Source: Silene latifolia (taxonomy: Eukaryota; Streptophyta; Magnoliopsida; Caryophyllales; Caryophyllaceae). From it: 64,000 nucleotides of DNA. Numbering within the stretch: position 1 is the first letter of the stretch; every line of letters starts with the position of its first letter. Under the pieces are notes generated by a model. That model worked only from the letters and a program-made list of their open reading frames with translations, did no database searches and was not told the DNA's origin. This document shows, in pieces, positions 21,784-36,510 of this stretch. The position numbers and the translations under genes were made by a program. The stretch is from positions 8,510,001 to 8,574,000 of the forward strand of contig NC_133526.1 in NCBI RefSeq assembly GCF_048544455.1. The letters run 5' to 3'.

Positions 21784-22971
21784 TATTATATTATTATGTG
21801 ATGTGAATTTATTTTATAAATTTGACCATGACGTAGAAGGATACCTGCTACTTAGTATAATTAAATGACAAATAGCTAGAAACAAATAATGTTAAATTAG
21901 ACTTTTTCCAAGGGTTCCAACTAACGTAGGACTAAAGTAACCGGGGTTTCGACATGCATTGAAATAGTCCGTGATATTGGCAAAGAAATCATTTGTAGTT
22001 CCATCACCATTATGAGTTTATGACTAATTTACACAATTACATAAATTATAGCTAGATAAAAGCAAGGACTAAATAATTAAAGCAGTAAGGATTCACTGTC
22101 CCATTTTTGTGTCCCATTATGTGTGCCACTCCACTCACCTTTTGATACACCAGTTGTTGCAAAATAAAATATTGCAATAATTATATTAATTTCTTGATGT
22201 GTTAGAATGTCACTAAGGCCATTTTAGTCACATTTAAGGTGATAGCAACAAGCCAACAAAGGAATGCATTTAATTTGAAGGAAATTATCATTGAACAAGT
22301 ATAAGTAAGAAACATTCAAAAGCAGCTCAAGTAGCCAATATAATATATACAAATTAATTAATATTTTACTAGAATGCATGGGAGTTGAATGTAAGAAAAT
22401 GTTGACAACCTAATTGATTAGCACACTTAAGCATAAGACGGTTCAAATACATACCAAATCATATGACAAATTGCTTAGAATATCCCAAAAGTTGTCTTTA
22501 TAACCACTATGTGGTAGTATTTAACCCGTCTTAAGTATAAGACGGATATTGCCGTCTTACGCAAGACGTACTGTATTAGGACACCAACTAGTCTTGCTAT
22601 AGACAGATATATCCGTCTATAGCTAAAGACGGGTCAAATAGCTTGAAAGTGGTGACATTTTTGGCCCCCACAACCCCACTTGTTGCTTGTCCTATTAAGA
22701 ATGTGATATTGTATTTGACCCGTATTTAGTTATAGACGGATATGTGCCGTCTATAATGAGACTTTTTGTTAGGACACATAGTTAAATAGTTAATAGCCTA
22801 GAGATATTACTTTTGTTAAACTAAAGCGTGTTCAACCTAGTTGACTTGAATTGGTCATGTTTTAATGTTTATAAAGCATGCACCAAAAACCTTGAACAAT
22901 TATATCATAAAAAAAAACAAATAAGAACTTTGAGAAATTTGTAGTCAAGAAAAAAATTGTATTGTACTATT
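21784..22971. promoter_or_regulatory. upstream region of peroxidase 1
   Basis: Contains the promoter of the peroxidase at 22972; the last 170 bases are nearly identical in all three copies (compare 33765-33934 and 41950-42118). TATAAAGCATGC about 100 bases before the ATG (22870-22881) is conserved in all three and is a candidate TATA region. The region also carries MITE 22585-22768 and a GACGG-rich inverted repeat at about 22435-22560. Confidence 0.5.
22585..22768. mobile_element. MULE-type MITE, 9-bp target duplication
   Basis: 184 bp. The 9-bp ttaggacac flanks it at 22576-22584 and 22769-22777. Ends contain TATAGAC..TATCCGTCTATA and the complement. The second peroxidase copy has a single ttaggacac near 33740 (empty site); the third keeps only the right 50 bases (about 41873-41922). 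Confidence 0.88.
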
Positions 22972-24539
<1,568 letters not shown>

Positions 24540-26133
24540 TATTATTAGCGTCTCAAATTCTTTGTGCTAAAACCAAAAATGTATTTTTGTGTGTATTATG
24601 CCCTATGTAAGCATTCTTTTACTTAAATTTTGTAAAATTCAAATCTGTACAAATGTTTTATAGATGTGATGAACTTCTTTGATTTTTCTGTGATCATGAA
24701 AACTGAATAGCGTCAAAAAGTACAATAAAATTATATTCATACATTTATTCATTTGTTTAATATTACTGTATATATTAGGAAGATTTTTATGGGCGAGTTA
24801 TTGATCATCTTATTTATTCAACACGTTTGATAATATGAACAAATCTTTTGGCATTTTCTTCGCAACTTATCATGCTATTTGGTATTCATTTGACCCATCT
24901 TAAGGGTCAAGGCGGATACTTTTGTTTTAAGCAAAAATTTGCGTATTCATAAAATCACACAAGTTCAAACCGCACGCGAGTTTGACATGTAAAGTTCCCG
25001 TCTTCCCGAGCCAAGCTTTGCATGTGCCAAACTTTTACCAGACCGAGCTCGAGTTCTCATAAGGCGTCTCATAAGTACTTATTGACTCATTGGGATTTTC
25101 TAAGTAGTAACCTTGTGTTTCGAATTCTCCGTAATATCCCTTGTTTTTTAAAAACATCATTGGTATCTCTAAACTAAGTAAATAATTCTTAAAATATTCA
25201 AACTACTAAAAATGGAGTTTTAAAAATGTAAAATTTTGTAAATAAATATGGAATAAACGGTATTTATGTTAATGGTATATTGGTATGAAAAACTATTGAA
25301 AAAAAAAAAACAAAAAATGTATAAAATGAACATTTAAAAGAGGCAAACTAGAACATTCTAGGGGTATCAGTGATATTATTGTTGAAAACTGAGGGATACC
25401 ACGTAAACTTCAAAAAGACACAAGGGTACTAAGACCACCCCCAAGCAAGGTCACCAACTAAATCACTTGGAGGGTGGGTCTCCTTAATCATGAATTAATG
25501 AAAAAATTAAGAAGACCTTCTATATAAAAAAGGTCACTCCATGACTTGGGTGGGTTGCCTTGTGACCTTCCACATGTCCATGAGGTATTTGTTGGGCACA
25601 AATATTGAGAACACAAATAAAGAGGAAAAAATGAAATGAATATGTCTTCACTTCACGCATAAATGCAACATGCAACACAAATATTAAGAGATGTTTTGGT
25701 TGGTAGAGAATGTGGGAAATGATTGGAAATGTTGGAAAGTGAGAAATGATTGGATTGGTGACCTAGGTCGCGACTTTCTGCTTGAGAGTGTAAAAGTGGG
25801 TCAAGATAAATAGGGTGAGATTAAGAATAAAATGGGATAGTGACCTAGTTAAGGTGACCTTTGCTTGGGGGTGGTCTAAGTAGAATAGTTCAGGCTTCTT
25901 AAAGTATAATTATTAATAATACTAATTTCTCTATATATGACTATATTCTAAAATATCGTGCATTTACACTGGATTTAAACTAGTTTTATTTAACAGTAAT
26001 AATTATTAAAAATTTCTATAATTATTTCAATATAATAATGTAAACAATGAACGTAATTAAGGTATTAAAATTAAATATGATTTCATTCTCCCAGTGTCTC
26101 CATTAACGACCAATTATTTATCTTTCATTTTAG
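24540..26133. other. downstream region of peroxidase 1
   Basis: No gene is seen. 24540-24830 matches the third copy (43728-43995); 25080-25432 and 25877-26130 match the second copy (35728-36069 and 36070-36310). The part 24831-25079 has no partner in the second copy. Confidence 0.65.
25433..25876. mobile_element. PIF/Harbinger-type MITE, 3-bp TAA duplication
   Basis: 444 bp. Ends GACCACCCCCAAGCAAGGTC and its near complement GACCTTTGCTTGGGGGTGGTC (one base shown short at either end). TAA at 25430-25432 and 25877-25879. The paralogous site at 36067-36069 has a single TAA with matching flanks on both sides, so the borders are exact. Confidence 0.92.
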
Positions 26134-26655
26134 GGTTTTTTGTCAGAAACTACCTTATATTTAGGGGTATTTGTAAAAATACTACCGTATATTATTTTGT
26201 TTGTTTTCAACTACCTTTGTTTTCTTTATTTTTGGTCAATAACTACCTACGCTAAGAGTCTAGACATATTTGGTCTTTTTTCCAGCCTTAACCTATCTCA
26301 AATGACTCTTTTATGTTTTAATCTTACTTAGGCCCGATGTTGGGAAGTCATGATGTACTTACGCTTAACTTTAATATATGTTTGTAATTATTATTCAAAT
26401 GTGAAATCCATAAATTTTTCTTATCTGAAGTTATATTGTGGTTTTGACGTAAATGATCATTGTTGTCTGATGTTAACAAAGACATGTGAGATAGGTTAAT
26501 GTCGACAAATCGATCAAATCTCGCTATACTTTCGACATAGATAGTTTTTGACCAAAAAATGAGAAAACAAAGGTAGTCTAAAACAAGAAAAATAATATAA
26601 GGTATTATTTTTACAAATATCCCTAAATATAAAGTAGTTTTTAACAAAAAAAACC
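26134..26655. mobile_element. MULE-type MITE with ~190-bp terminal inverted repeats
   Basis: 522 bp, flanked by ttcattttag at 26124-26133 and 26656-26665 (9-10 bp, Mutator size). Ends GGTTTTTTGTCAGAAACTAC and the complement of GTAGTTTTTAACAAAAAAAA. Both arms are open in the matching strand and translate to similar hydrophobic strings, a by-product of the symmetry. A relative truncated on its right lies at about 36311-36508 in the second copy. Confidence 0.88.
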
Positions 26656-26970
26656 TTCATTTTAGCAGTTCCGTTTTATACTCCCAACACAATTTATGTT
26701 TTATATTATGTGATGTGATTTTATTTTATAAATTACTCACGTAGAAGGATACCTGCTACTTTGTATAATTAAATGACAAATACGGATTAGCTAGATAAAA
26801 ATAATGTTAAATTAGACTTTTTCCAAGGGTTCCAACTAACGTAGGACGAAAGTAACCGGGGTTTCGACATGCATTGAAATAGTCCGTGATATTGGCAAAC
26901 AAATCAGTTGTAGTTCCATCACCATTATGAGTTTATGACTAATAGTTAGTACACAATTACATAAATTATA

Positions 26971-27266
26971 CTTCCTCCATTCAACTCCACTCTACCTATT
27001 TGTCTTTTGCACAAATATTAAGAAGGGTGGGGTTGGGTGGAATATATTGTAAATAAGTAATGAGATATGGTGTAAATAAGTGGGGTATGAGTGGAAAAGA
27101 GTGGAGTTTGATGTAAAAGTAGTGGGGTATGATTGACAAATATTGTAAATAAGTAATGAGGTATGAGGATAAAATGATCATTTGTCATTCTTTTTTAGGA
27201 AATAGGTAGAGTGGAGTTGAATGGATGAAAAATGAAATATGGTAGAGTGGAGTTGAATGGAGGAAG
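26971..27266. mobile_element. Stowaway MITE, only in the second segment
   Basis: 296 bp; ends CTTCCTCCATTCAACTCCAC and GTGGAGTTGAATGGAGGAAG, TA on both sides. Empty sites: near 22049 and near 39859. Confidence 0.9.
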
Positions 27267-27419
27267 TACCTAGAAAAAAGCAAGGACGAAATAATTAAAG
27301 AGGGATTCCAATTAGGAAAATTTGGAAGAATAAATACCCCTAATCTAAATAATGAGTGTAATATTTTTTTTTATAAAGAATAGAATAAGACAGCGTTATA
27401 TGCATGTAAGACGACCTTA

Positions 27420-27820
27420 GGCTACGTTTGGCACGACATTTTAGGTAGCTTATTTGACCAAAATTTCAGCTACCTGATTTTTTTGCAAGTGTTTGACAAG
27501 TAGCTTATTTGGTCAAATAAGGTACTGAAATGAAATGCTACCTTAGGTAGCATTTGAGAAATCAGGTACCTGAAATGACTTATTTTTTATTTTGTACTCC
27601 TTTATTTTATAATATTAAATAATTTTCATATCTTTTTACGTCATTTACCAAAATCAGCTACCTTTTCAGCTAGTTTGCCAAACACATTTTTATATAATCA
27701 GTTACCTTATCAGTTCCTAATTTTCAGCTACCTTATCAGTTAGTTTCAGTTAGCTTTTCAGTTTTCAACTACTTTTTCAGGTTTTAGCTACCTTTTCAGG
27801 TAATTTTGCCAAACAAAACC
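27420..27820. mobile_element. PIF/Harbinger-type MITE, 3-bp TTA duplication
   Basis: 401 bp; ends GGCTACGTTTGGCA and TGCCAAACAAAACC; TTA at 27417-27419 and 27821-27823. The interior repeats words such as CAGCTACCT. The third copy lacks it near 40216-40222. Confidence 0.82.
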
Positions 27821-28323
27821 TTATTATGTAAGAAAACTATTCATTTATTATTATTGATAATTAGGTGTTTTTTATATAAAGGATTATAATTTTACACAAT
27901 AATTACTGATTGTTATTAGTAATACATAGACACATAATGTTGTGCTAAGATGTTAATTTTGGACTTCAACCATGATATCATAATACGAGTATTTTGTTAA
28001 GATTTAAAAGCTTTTATTATAATATACTAGATTTTGTGCCCGTACGTTGTACGAGTTATAATATTGATTCGTCTCTAATTGTATCTTCGCAATTGAGACA
28101 TGTATTCTGTAAATCTGTAATGACTTTAAGTAGGTAAAAAAGGCTTATGAGTGTAGTCACAAAGTTAAATGTGATTTCCATAGAGTATCATGTCTTAGGC
28201 TCTTAGCTATGTACTGCCCTACTGCAGCATCACCAAATTTTAGAAAGCTACGCTTTTTTATTAGAAGTTTTGACTGGTTGGGTTGCAGTGATCTAATTTA
28301 TTTCCTTGAACTTGTTTTTTCAG

Positions 28324-29139
28324 GGTTTAGATTTGTATGGAATTCTTGCGGAAACTGAAAACCGAGTCATGTCATTTGATCAATTGCTAACTATACCCGA
28401 GCAAGACGATTGGGTATATAGTTATGGTAAATCGACAACATGTGTTTCGTTTATCCTTTCAATGTATAAAGAGGCGGGAGTGTTTGGTCCACTGTCTAGC
28501 TCCAGCCAAGTGACAGAATTCACTGTAAGTTCCCTGTTTCCCATATTTAGTGTACTCTTGGTACCTGGCAGTTCCTGTGACATAAAAAGATTATTAAAAC
28601 TACCGTCTTACATCTTAGTGCCACTCACTAACCTTTAGTTAGACAATGAGTCTAGCATGACACGACCTTGCGTGAGACACTGAGACCAGACCAATACATC
28701 GATATGCAAAATGCAATTCTCCTTCCGTGTCATTCATTGTGAGGGGTATTTTAATCAAAGATAAACAAATGATTGGGACAAACCGACAAAGGGAGTAGTT
28801 TTTTACTTATAGAGCTCATGGGTTGTCAGATTGTCTCACATGTAAGACCGTCTCCGGTAATTTTTCTGTGGTAATTAGAATTTGTGGGTTAGTCTCACAT
28901 GTGGAAGTGTCTAATCGGTGGTTTTGTGCTCTTTTAGTTTCCCTTTTATGAACTGCTGGAACAAAACTCCACGCTTGCCAAACTGGTGTAACACCGAGAA
29001 TGGACTTCTCCCGTTTTGTCAGATTCTCGAAGAGTATCGCATGGAACTCCCTGAATACAACACCATAGAACCTTACGCTTACATGGATGAGAATTGTCCC
29101 TCCTTGCCTCCACATTATCAAAGGCCTCTAAATTGTTGA
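28324..29139 (+). pseudogene. captured fragment: last two exons of a conserved plant gene of unknown function
   Basis: Exon A, 28324-28524 (67 codons, GLDLYGILAETENRVMSFDQ and on to VTEFT, GT donor), is open. Exon B runs from about 28938 to 29139 (LPNWCNTENGLLPFCQILEE to the stop after QRPLNC). Exon A ends on a codon boundary; the frame then entered at the AG before exon B meets a stop after about 17 codons, so exon B needs a frame change near 28978. Upstream exons are absent: the copy starts 300 bases inside the Helitron border. By recall it resembles the C-terminus of the At4g27020/At5g54870 family, sometimes labelled inositol trisphosphate 5-phosphatase without proof. It still has its intron, so it was copied from DNA. 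A small Stowaway-like repeat sits in the intron (about 28709-28797). Confidence 0.75.
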
Positions 29140-29778
29140 TGTCGTGTAAGAAGTCGTATTTGATGTTCTAATTCTGTTGTTTGTACAAATTACTAACCAT
29201 GTCGTCTTGTTATATCGGTCTGTTAGCGTTTTGTAAATAGCCGAGACAGTTATGTGAAGCAACAATTATTTTGAAAAAAAAAGACTATTATTAAGCTTCA
29301 AATCTCCAATGATTTATAACGCGTTCGCTCTTTTTTCTTATTTTATCCTACTGTTGTTAAGTCGAGTTCTTACAAATTCACATCACTTCCAATTCAATCG
29401 TCTTCATGAAGACATTTATGCAAGGGTTTGACTTAGTATGGTACCACCGCAAAGCTGGTTTTAATATGTTGGAACGATGTTGATGTTGAAGCAAGGAGCA
29501 ACGGTGTTGTGGGTTGGATTTGCAGGTGTGAAGAGGGGCTGGTGCTGGTGGTGATTGCAGTTGTCGATGTGTATATATATGTACATGACTCTTTGGAGAT
29601 TTATGTTAGGTAGGATTCAAAAATAAAACTCAATCTTTTTCGTAATTTACTTTATCTCTTATTTTATTAGCTAAAAAATAATTATCTTCAGTTGAGTTTA
29701 TTATTAAAAATAAAAATCGTGTTTTAAAAAAGTTGGAGTCTCTAGAATTGCCTGAAAAAAACCTCTTTTATATATATA

Positions 29779-29811
29779 CTAGATTTAATGCCCGGGCGAT
29801 GCCCGGGCCAA
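29779..29811 (-). other. internal Helitron-type 3' terminus
   Basis: On the minus strand GCCCGGGC-ATC-GCCCGGGC is a perfect 8-bp hairpin, followed by ATTAAAT and CTAG next to T. This matches a Helitron 3' end and has the same orientation as the terminus at 28027. Confidence 0.8.
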
Positions 29812-29850
29812 TTTGCAATATTCTATTATGTAAAAATATTCTAAGCTCTG

Positions 29851-29932
29851 TTCTTTTCAGCTTATTTTTAGCTCTCATTGAGAGCAGTCCAGTTCAGTTC
29901 AGCTCCATTTAGCTGAAAAAAAACAGAGCCCT
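29851..29932. mobile_element. short inverted-repeat MITE remnant
   Basis: GCTCTGTTCTTTTCAGCT and AGCTGAAAAAAAACAGAGC are complementary. It may extend beyond the LINE-like insertion to about 30830. Confidence 0.5.
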
Positions 29933-29965
29933 TTTACTGAGTTCAATTAGAAAGCAATAAAGAGC

Positions 29966-30802
29966 AAGTAAAATCCAGTTCTCTCTCTAGTTTTCTCTCC
30001 CCCTTCTCTACAAAAAACAAAACCCTAAATCATCCCCCTTTGTGCCGCCGTTCTCCTCCTTCCTCACACCGCCACCCATCAACCCCCTACCTTGTCGCCG
30101 GGGATGGGGTCTCAAGATCTTTCTCCGGCGACCCGTCTCCTCTCTTCCGATTAACCCTCCCCCCTTTCTTACCCACACCCGGTTCTGGATCGTACGGGTC
30201 TGCCTGTTCCTCTCGGTCTGGGTGGTGTATGTGGGCTGTTCGGGTCTTATCGGACGAGTTTGTTGAGGTGATGTGGCAGGGTGGTGATTGGATCTGGCTG
30301 TGTTGTGGGTTGGTAGGGAGGCGGTGGGTTCCGCTTTTTTTTCTTGTGTTCCGCTTTGTTTCCTTTATGTTTTTGTTTAATTTCCGCTTTCGTTTTTGTT
30401 TCGTCTCTCTTTCTGAGGGCTCTGTCTCCGTCTATCGGAGGTGTCCTTCTCTCAGTTTGAGAGCTTTCGTTTTCTGGTTCGTTTGCAATTTTCTAATAAG
30501 TCAGCAGAAGATCAGCGTTGTTATAGATCGTTATATTGTTTTACATATTTTGTCCGATTCATGGCTACAATCAATCACGTCAGAAGAAATGGATACTCGT
30601 CAAGGAAGATTCGGAGACCCTCTTATGGATGAAAGCTTTTTGCGGCGAATCGATGATAGAGACTCTGTTGCAGTGTTTCATTCTTTGAACATGAATTTAT
30701 TTCCTATGGTTGTAATCGATTTGTATCCGATTGAACTTGGCATATGTTGTAGATGTCGTATGACTTTTTATTAATGATAATGATCTTTTCTCAAAAAAAA
30801 AA
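29966..30802 (+). mobile_element. LINE-like retroposed sequence with A-tail, non-coding
   Basis: The left edge is C/T-rich (CTCTCTAGTTTTCTCTCCCC) like a LINE 5' UTR; the right edge has TTTATTAATGATAATGATCT followed by an A-run at about 30794-30804, as LINE 3' ends do. The flanks aataaagagc and aataagagc could be the target duplication. The 244-codon open frame inside starts at TTG and has no protein-like composition. This could instead be a processed piece of an unknown gene. Confidence 0.5.
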
Positions 30803-31397
30803 ATAAGAGCTGATTTCTTCTGATCTGAACATATAAAAGATACTCCCTATTTGTATTTTATAGAGGAGAAAAAAACTTTAAATAGTGTAACTAAATATCC
30901 AAATGCATAAAATAATGTCGATGCACATGCCTATTGTAGCTTGCGACATGTATAACGTAAACCCGAAAAAATGTTTTAACAATCGAAAAATAACGGATTG
31001 GAGGGAGTATGACTTATGAGATTTAGTGTTTTTATCAACTAAATGCAATTCTATCATCTATATATCACATATTTTATTATGTTCTAGTTTAGTAGCTTTA
31101 AGATAAGAATTTTAATCAAATAATATGATTCCCTAATGTAAATTTTTTTATATTAGTTTGAATGGTCAAATACTCTGTATAAGCTAAAGTGACATTTCGC
31201 TGTATATGTCATAATTATAGTTAATGATTGTATCTTGAGACGCCACCAAAACTAACGTGTTAATTCAAACTTGTACAAAATTCAACTACAAATACTGAGG
31301 CTCACTCACGCAAAGACTCAATTCAAGTTTCACTATTAATTTAACCGTTGATTTGTACTTCAGCAATATAAGTTCTCGTATTATCTTGATGATTCGA

Positions 31398-31510
31398 ATA
31401 GCGCCAAAGTTAACCCCCATATTTTTAGCCAATTGTGAGATTAAGCCCATAACTTACAAATGTAGTAATTAGGCCCATAATTTTGATAAAAAGTGAAATT
31501 CAACCCAACT
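31398..31510. repeat. terminal-repeat-like fragment of a MULE-MITE family
   Basis: Words such as GTGAGATTAAGCCCATAA and AAAAAGTGAAATTCAACCCA are like the ends of the element 43996-44902. No partner arm is found nearby. Confidence 0.45.
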
Positions 31511-31734
31511 TTTTATTTTCAACCAAAATTGCACCGAAAAATTCAATTTCATTCATCAATACAATTTATAAGTATAGAAAAAAAACATCAATCAATAATT
31601 TTAACATTAATATTAGTTAATAATCACAAACATAAAACAAACAAAGGAAATATACTTTTGAATAAAGGTAGAAAGCACCGTCCCGGTAAATCATTCTACT
31701 TGCTACAATTAGAAGTATATAGCTTGCTTGCCAT

Positions 31735-32391
31735 GGGCGGATTTATAGGTGGTGATGGGGGTGAACCCTCACCCCCATTAATTTGAGAAATAACAGATAT
31801 ATATTTGTTTGTGTGCTAAAATTATGTTAAACCTTAGTGGCTCACTGGTTGACACTATCATCCATCTTCAAAGCAACCTGGGATCAATCCCCTACAACTG
31901 CATTTATTTTTCAACTTTTAATTTTGCACAGCCCATTTATTTTTCTACTTTTAATTTTACACAGCCCAATGGTCCATGACCCGGGCAAGAGTAATTAAAA
32001 AGAGTTCTGAATATGTGGTAATACTTTATTTTTTTTCTTTTTCATTTTTTTCTAAAATTTTGACCTTTTCTCAATAATTTCGTTCTTGAAATTTTTTTCC
32101 TCAGTTTAAAATGATTCTTTCATTTATTATTTTGATTGTGTAAGCAAATTTTTTTATTTATGGAAAGCTTTCAAGTGAAATCTTTACAAATGTGAGTATC
32201 GTTCGTTTTTGTTTGTAAAATGATGTCCCATATGTTATTGTAATACAGTCTAATCATAAATATATTGACATTCATATTTATTTGTTAAATATGTCGGGGC
32301 GGGTCTGATCGAGTAATTATATTTTGGCGTTTTTTTATGTTATAAATTTTACTAAACACCCCCATTTCATAAATCCTAGATTCGCCAATGC
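31735..32391. mobile_element. possible hAT-like element with tRNA-like stretch inside
   Basis: Left GGCGGATTTATAGG..GGGGGTG and right complement GGCGAATCTAGG..GGGGGTG are imperfect inverted ends. The target duplication is not clear. At about 31832-31895 GTGGCTCACTGG and GGGATCAATCCCC resemble A and B boxes of a tRNA-derived pol III promoter. Confidence 0.45.
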
Positions 32392-32579
32392 TTGCATAAA
32401 TCAAGCATACTGTTCGTAATATCCAAAAATTGTGCAGAAATTCTTCAACGACCAAACTTGCCAATTAGTTGCGAGTTTGCTACAATTTAAATGTCTTTAG
32501 GAGTAGCACACATTAATCTTAGGAGTATCCTCATTAAAGTATAAAATGGAAATTATTTCACAAATTAACAACCCTAATT

Positions 32580-32900
32580 CTCGTAAGAGACCGTAACAAA
32601 ATAATGCTTTTATATCTAACATTACTTGCTCACTTCTTGTCAAAGCAAAATAAATGAATAAAGCATTATATCTAACATTCAAAATTTATTAAACTGTCAA
32701 ATAAGAAATATGTGAAAGAGTAAAAAAGAAAAAGAAAAATCTAAATCACTCACCTCGTGTCAGAGGCCTAAATCCATCGTTTTTTCTTCTTCTACCCACT
32801 GTCATAGCAAAATAAATGAACAAAGCGTTACATCTAACATTCAAAACTTATTATATTATACGGTTAAATAAGCAAGATGTGAAAGAGGAAAAAAAATACA
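32580..32900. repeat. two tandem ~180-bp repeats inside the Helitron
   Basis: CAAAATAAATGAATAAAGCA..ATCTAACATTCAAAA at 32646-32690 recurs as CAAAATAAATGAACAAAGCG at 32809-32855, with shared flanks. No coding potential. Confidence 0.6.
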
Positions 32901-33262
32901 ATACAAATTTCATTAGATAAAAGAGCAAATAGAAAGAAATAACGTGAAAGTTGAGAGTTGACAAAAGCCTTTCAAGCTATTTATAGTTTTAATGGGGAAA
33001 TCCTTGTTCTAATCAAACAGGTGAGAATTGTACAATTGTAATTGCATTGACAATAGTAAATCCATTCGTCTCAAACTCTGATGGAATATCTTAAAAAAAA
33101 AATCCTTATCTTGTACTCTATCTCTAATCTTAATAGTAGTATAGTATTTAATAAAATAAATTAGCAGTAGTTGGTAGAGATAGAGTTTTATATTGCTCGG
33201 GTAGATCGAAAAAGCCGAACTCTCTATAATCGCTCGAAAAAAGCTTCCTTTAATAATATAGA

Positions 33263-33934
33263 TAGATATTGATTGATTGATTTAAGGTGACGTTATTTGT
33301 CACTAAGGCTATTTTAGTCACATTTAACTATTTAAGGTGATAGCAACAAGCCAACAAAGGAATGCATTTAATTTGAAGGAAATTATCATTGAACAAGTAT
33401 GAGTAAGAAACATTCAAAAGCAGCTCAAGAAGCCAATACAATATATACAAATTAATTAATATTTTATTAGAATGCATGGGAGTTGAATGTGAGAAAATGT
33501 TGACAACCTGATTGATTAGCACACTTAAGCATAATTAAGACGGTTCAAATATATACCAAATCACATGGTAAATTGCTTAGAATATCTCAAAAGGTGTCTT
33601 TATAATCACTATGTGGTACTCCCTCTATTCCAGTGATATGTTTACATTTCGTTTATTTTGTGAGGGAGAAATAATGAAAGTGTAAACATATCATTGGCAC
33701 GAAAAGAGTAGTATTTAACACGTCGCAAGACTTACTGTATTAGGACACATAGTTAATAGCCTAGAGATATTACTTTTGTTAAACTAAAGCGTGTTCAGCC
33801 AAGTTGACTTGAATTGGTCATGTTTTAATGTTTATAAAGCATGCACCAAAAACCTTGAGCAATTATATCATCAAATAAAACAAATAAGAACTTTGAGAAA
33901 TTTGTAGTCAAGAAAAAAGTTGTATTGTATTATT
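33263..33934. promoter_or_regulatory. upstream region of peroxidase 2
   Basis: Matches 22211-22971 and 40774-42118. It lacks the MULE MITE of copy 1 but has a 90-bp Stowaway (33619-33708). The proximal 170 bases, including TATAAAGCATGC near 33833, are conserved. Confidence 0.55.
33619..33708. mobile_element. 90-bp Stowaway MITE in the peroxidase 2 upstream region
   Basis: Starts CTCCCTCTATTCCAGTGATA, ends with its partial complement, and is flanked by TA. The empty site in copy 1 is at 22515-22516 (GTGGTAGTATTT). Confidence 0.88.
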
Positions 33935-35542
<1,608 letters not shown>

Positions 35543-36510
35543 TATTATTAGCGTCTCAAATTCTTTGAGCTAAAACCAAAAATGTATTTTTGTGTGTATT
35601 ACATTCTTTTACTTAAATTTTGTAAATTTCAAATCTGTCCAAATGTTTTATAGATGTGATGAACTTCTTTGATTTTTCTATGATCATGAAACTGAAAATC
35701 GTCAAAAAGTAAAATAAAATTATATTGACTCATTGGGATTTTCTACGTGATAACCTTGTGTTTCAAATTCTCCGTAATACCCTTTGTTTTTTAAAAATAT
35801 CACTGGTATCTCTAAACTAAGTAAATAATTCTTAAAATATCCAAACTACTAAAAATGGAGTTTTAAAAATGTTAAATTTTGTAAATAAATATGGAATAAA
35901 TGGTATTTATGTTAATGGTATATTGGTATGAAAAACTATTGAAAAAAACAAAAAATGTATAAAATGAATATTTAAAAAAGGTAAACTAGAGCATTCTGGG
36001 GATACCAGTGATATAATTTTTGAAAACTGAGGGATACACGTAAACTTCAAAAAGACACAAGGGTACTAAGTAGAATAACTCATGCTTCTTAAAGTGTGTG
36101 TAATTATTAATAATACTAATTTATATATATATGACTACAATCTAAAATATCGTGTATTTACACGGGATCTAAACTAGTTTTATTTAACAGTAATAATTAT
36201 TAATAATTTCTATAACTATTTCAACATAATAATGTAAACAATGAACGTAATTAAGGTATTAAAATTAAATATGATTTCATTCTCCCAGTGCCTCGATTAA
36301 CGACCAATTTAGGGGGGGGGGGGGGGTGTTTGTCAAAAAACTACCTTTATTTAGGGTTATTTGTAAAAAGATTAGCTTATGTTATTTTTCTTGCTTTAGA
36401 CTACCTTTGTTTACTCTTTTTTTTGGTCAAAGCCTACCTCTGTTGAAAATATGGCGAGATTTGGTCAATTTAGAAACATTAACTTATCTCACATGACTCT
36501 GTTGACATCA
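35543..36510. other. downstream region of peroxidase 2 and duplication junction
   Basis: 35728-36310 follows 25080-26130 with the PIF MITE missing. A run of 15 G lies at 36312-36326 at the start of a truncated MULE-type MITE (to about 36508). At about 36510 the sequence switches to a copy of Mpv17 intron 3 (19533 onward), so the segment junction is here. Confidence 0.8.

Larger units (their letters stand above)
26666..28026. other. start of second duplicated segment (upstream of peroxidase 2)
   Basis: Matches 21468-22080 and, more fully, 39275-40437 in the third copy, apart from MITEs present or absent. No gene is seen. Confidence 0.75.
28027..33262 (-). mobile_element. Helitron, non-autonomous, carrying host gene fragment
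   Basis: Read on the minus strand, the left border is a Helitron 3' end: CTCGTAC-AAC-GTACGGG hairpin, eight bases, then CTAG next to T. The right border reads TCTATATTATTAAAGGAAGC on the minus strand, a classic Helitron 5' end starting TC. The third segment copy (near 40436) lacks everything in between, apart from small differences at the junction. No Rep/helicase coding is seen, so it is non-autonomous. Inside are the gene fragment 28324-29139, a second Helitron-type 3' end at 29779, a LINE-like insertion and a possible hAT-like element. The exact right border could be off by about 15 bases because of a GATA/GATT run. Confidence 0.85.

Noticed and set aside
26140-26647. Two similar hydrophobic 'proteins' on opposite strands
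   Set aside because: They are the two arms of one MULE-type MITE (26134-26655).
30040-30774. 244-codon open frame
   Set aside because: It starts at TTG, is Cys/Phe/Arg-rich without domain-like order, and lies in a retroposed, A-tailed sequence.
31832-31895. tRNA gene candidate
   Set aside because: A-box and B-box-like words only; no acceptor or anticodon stem can be formed.
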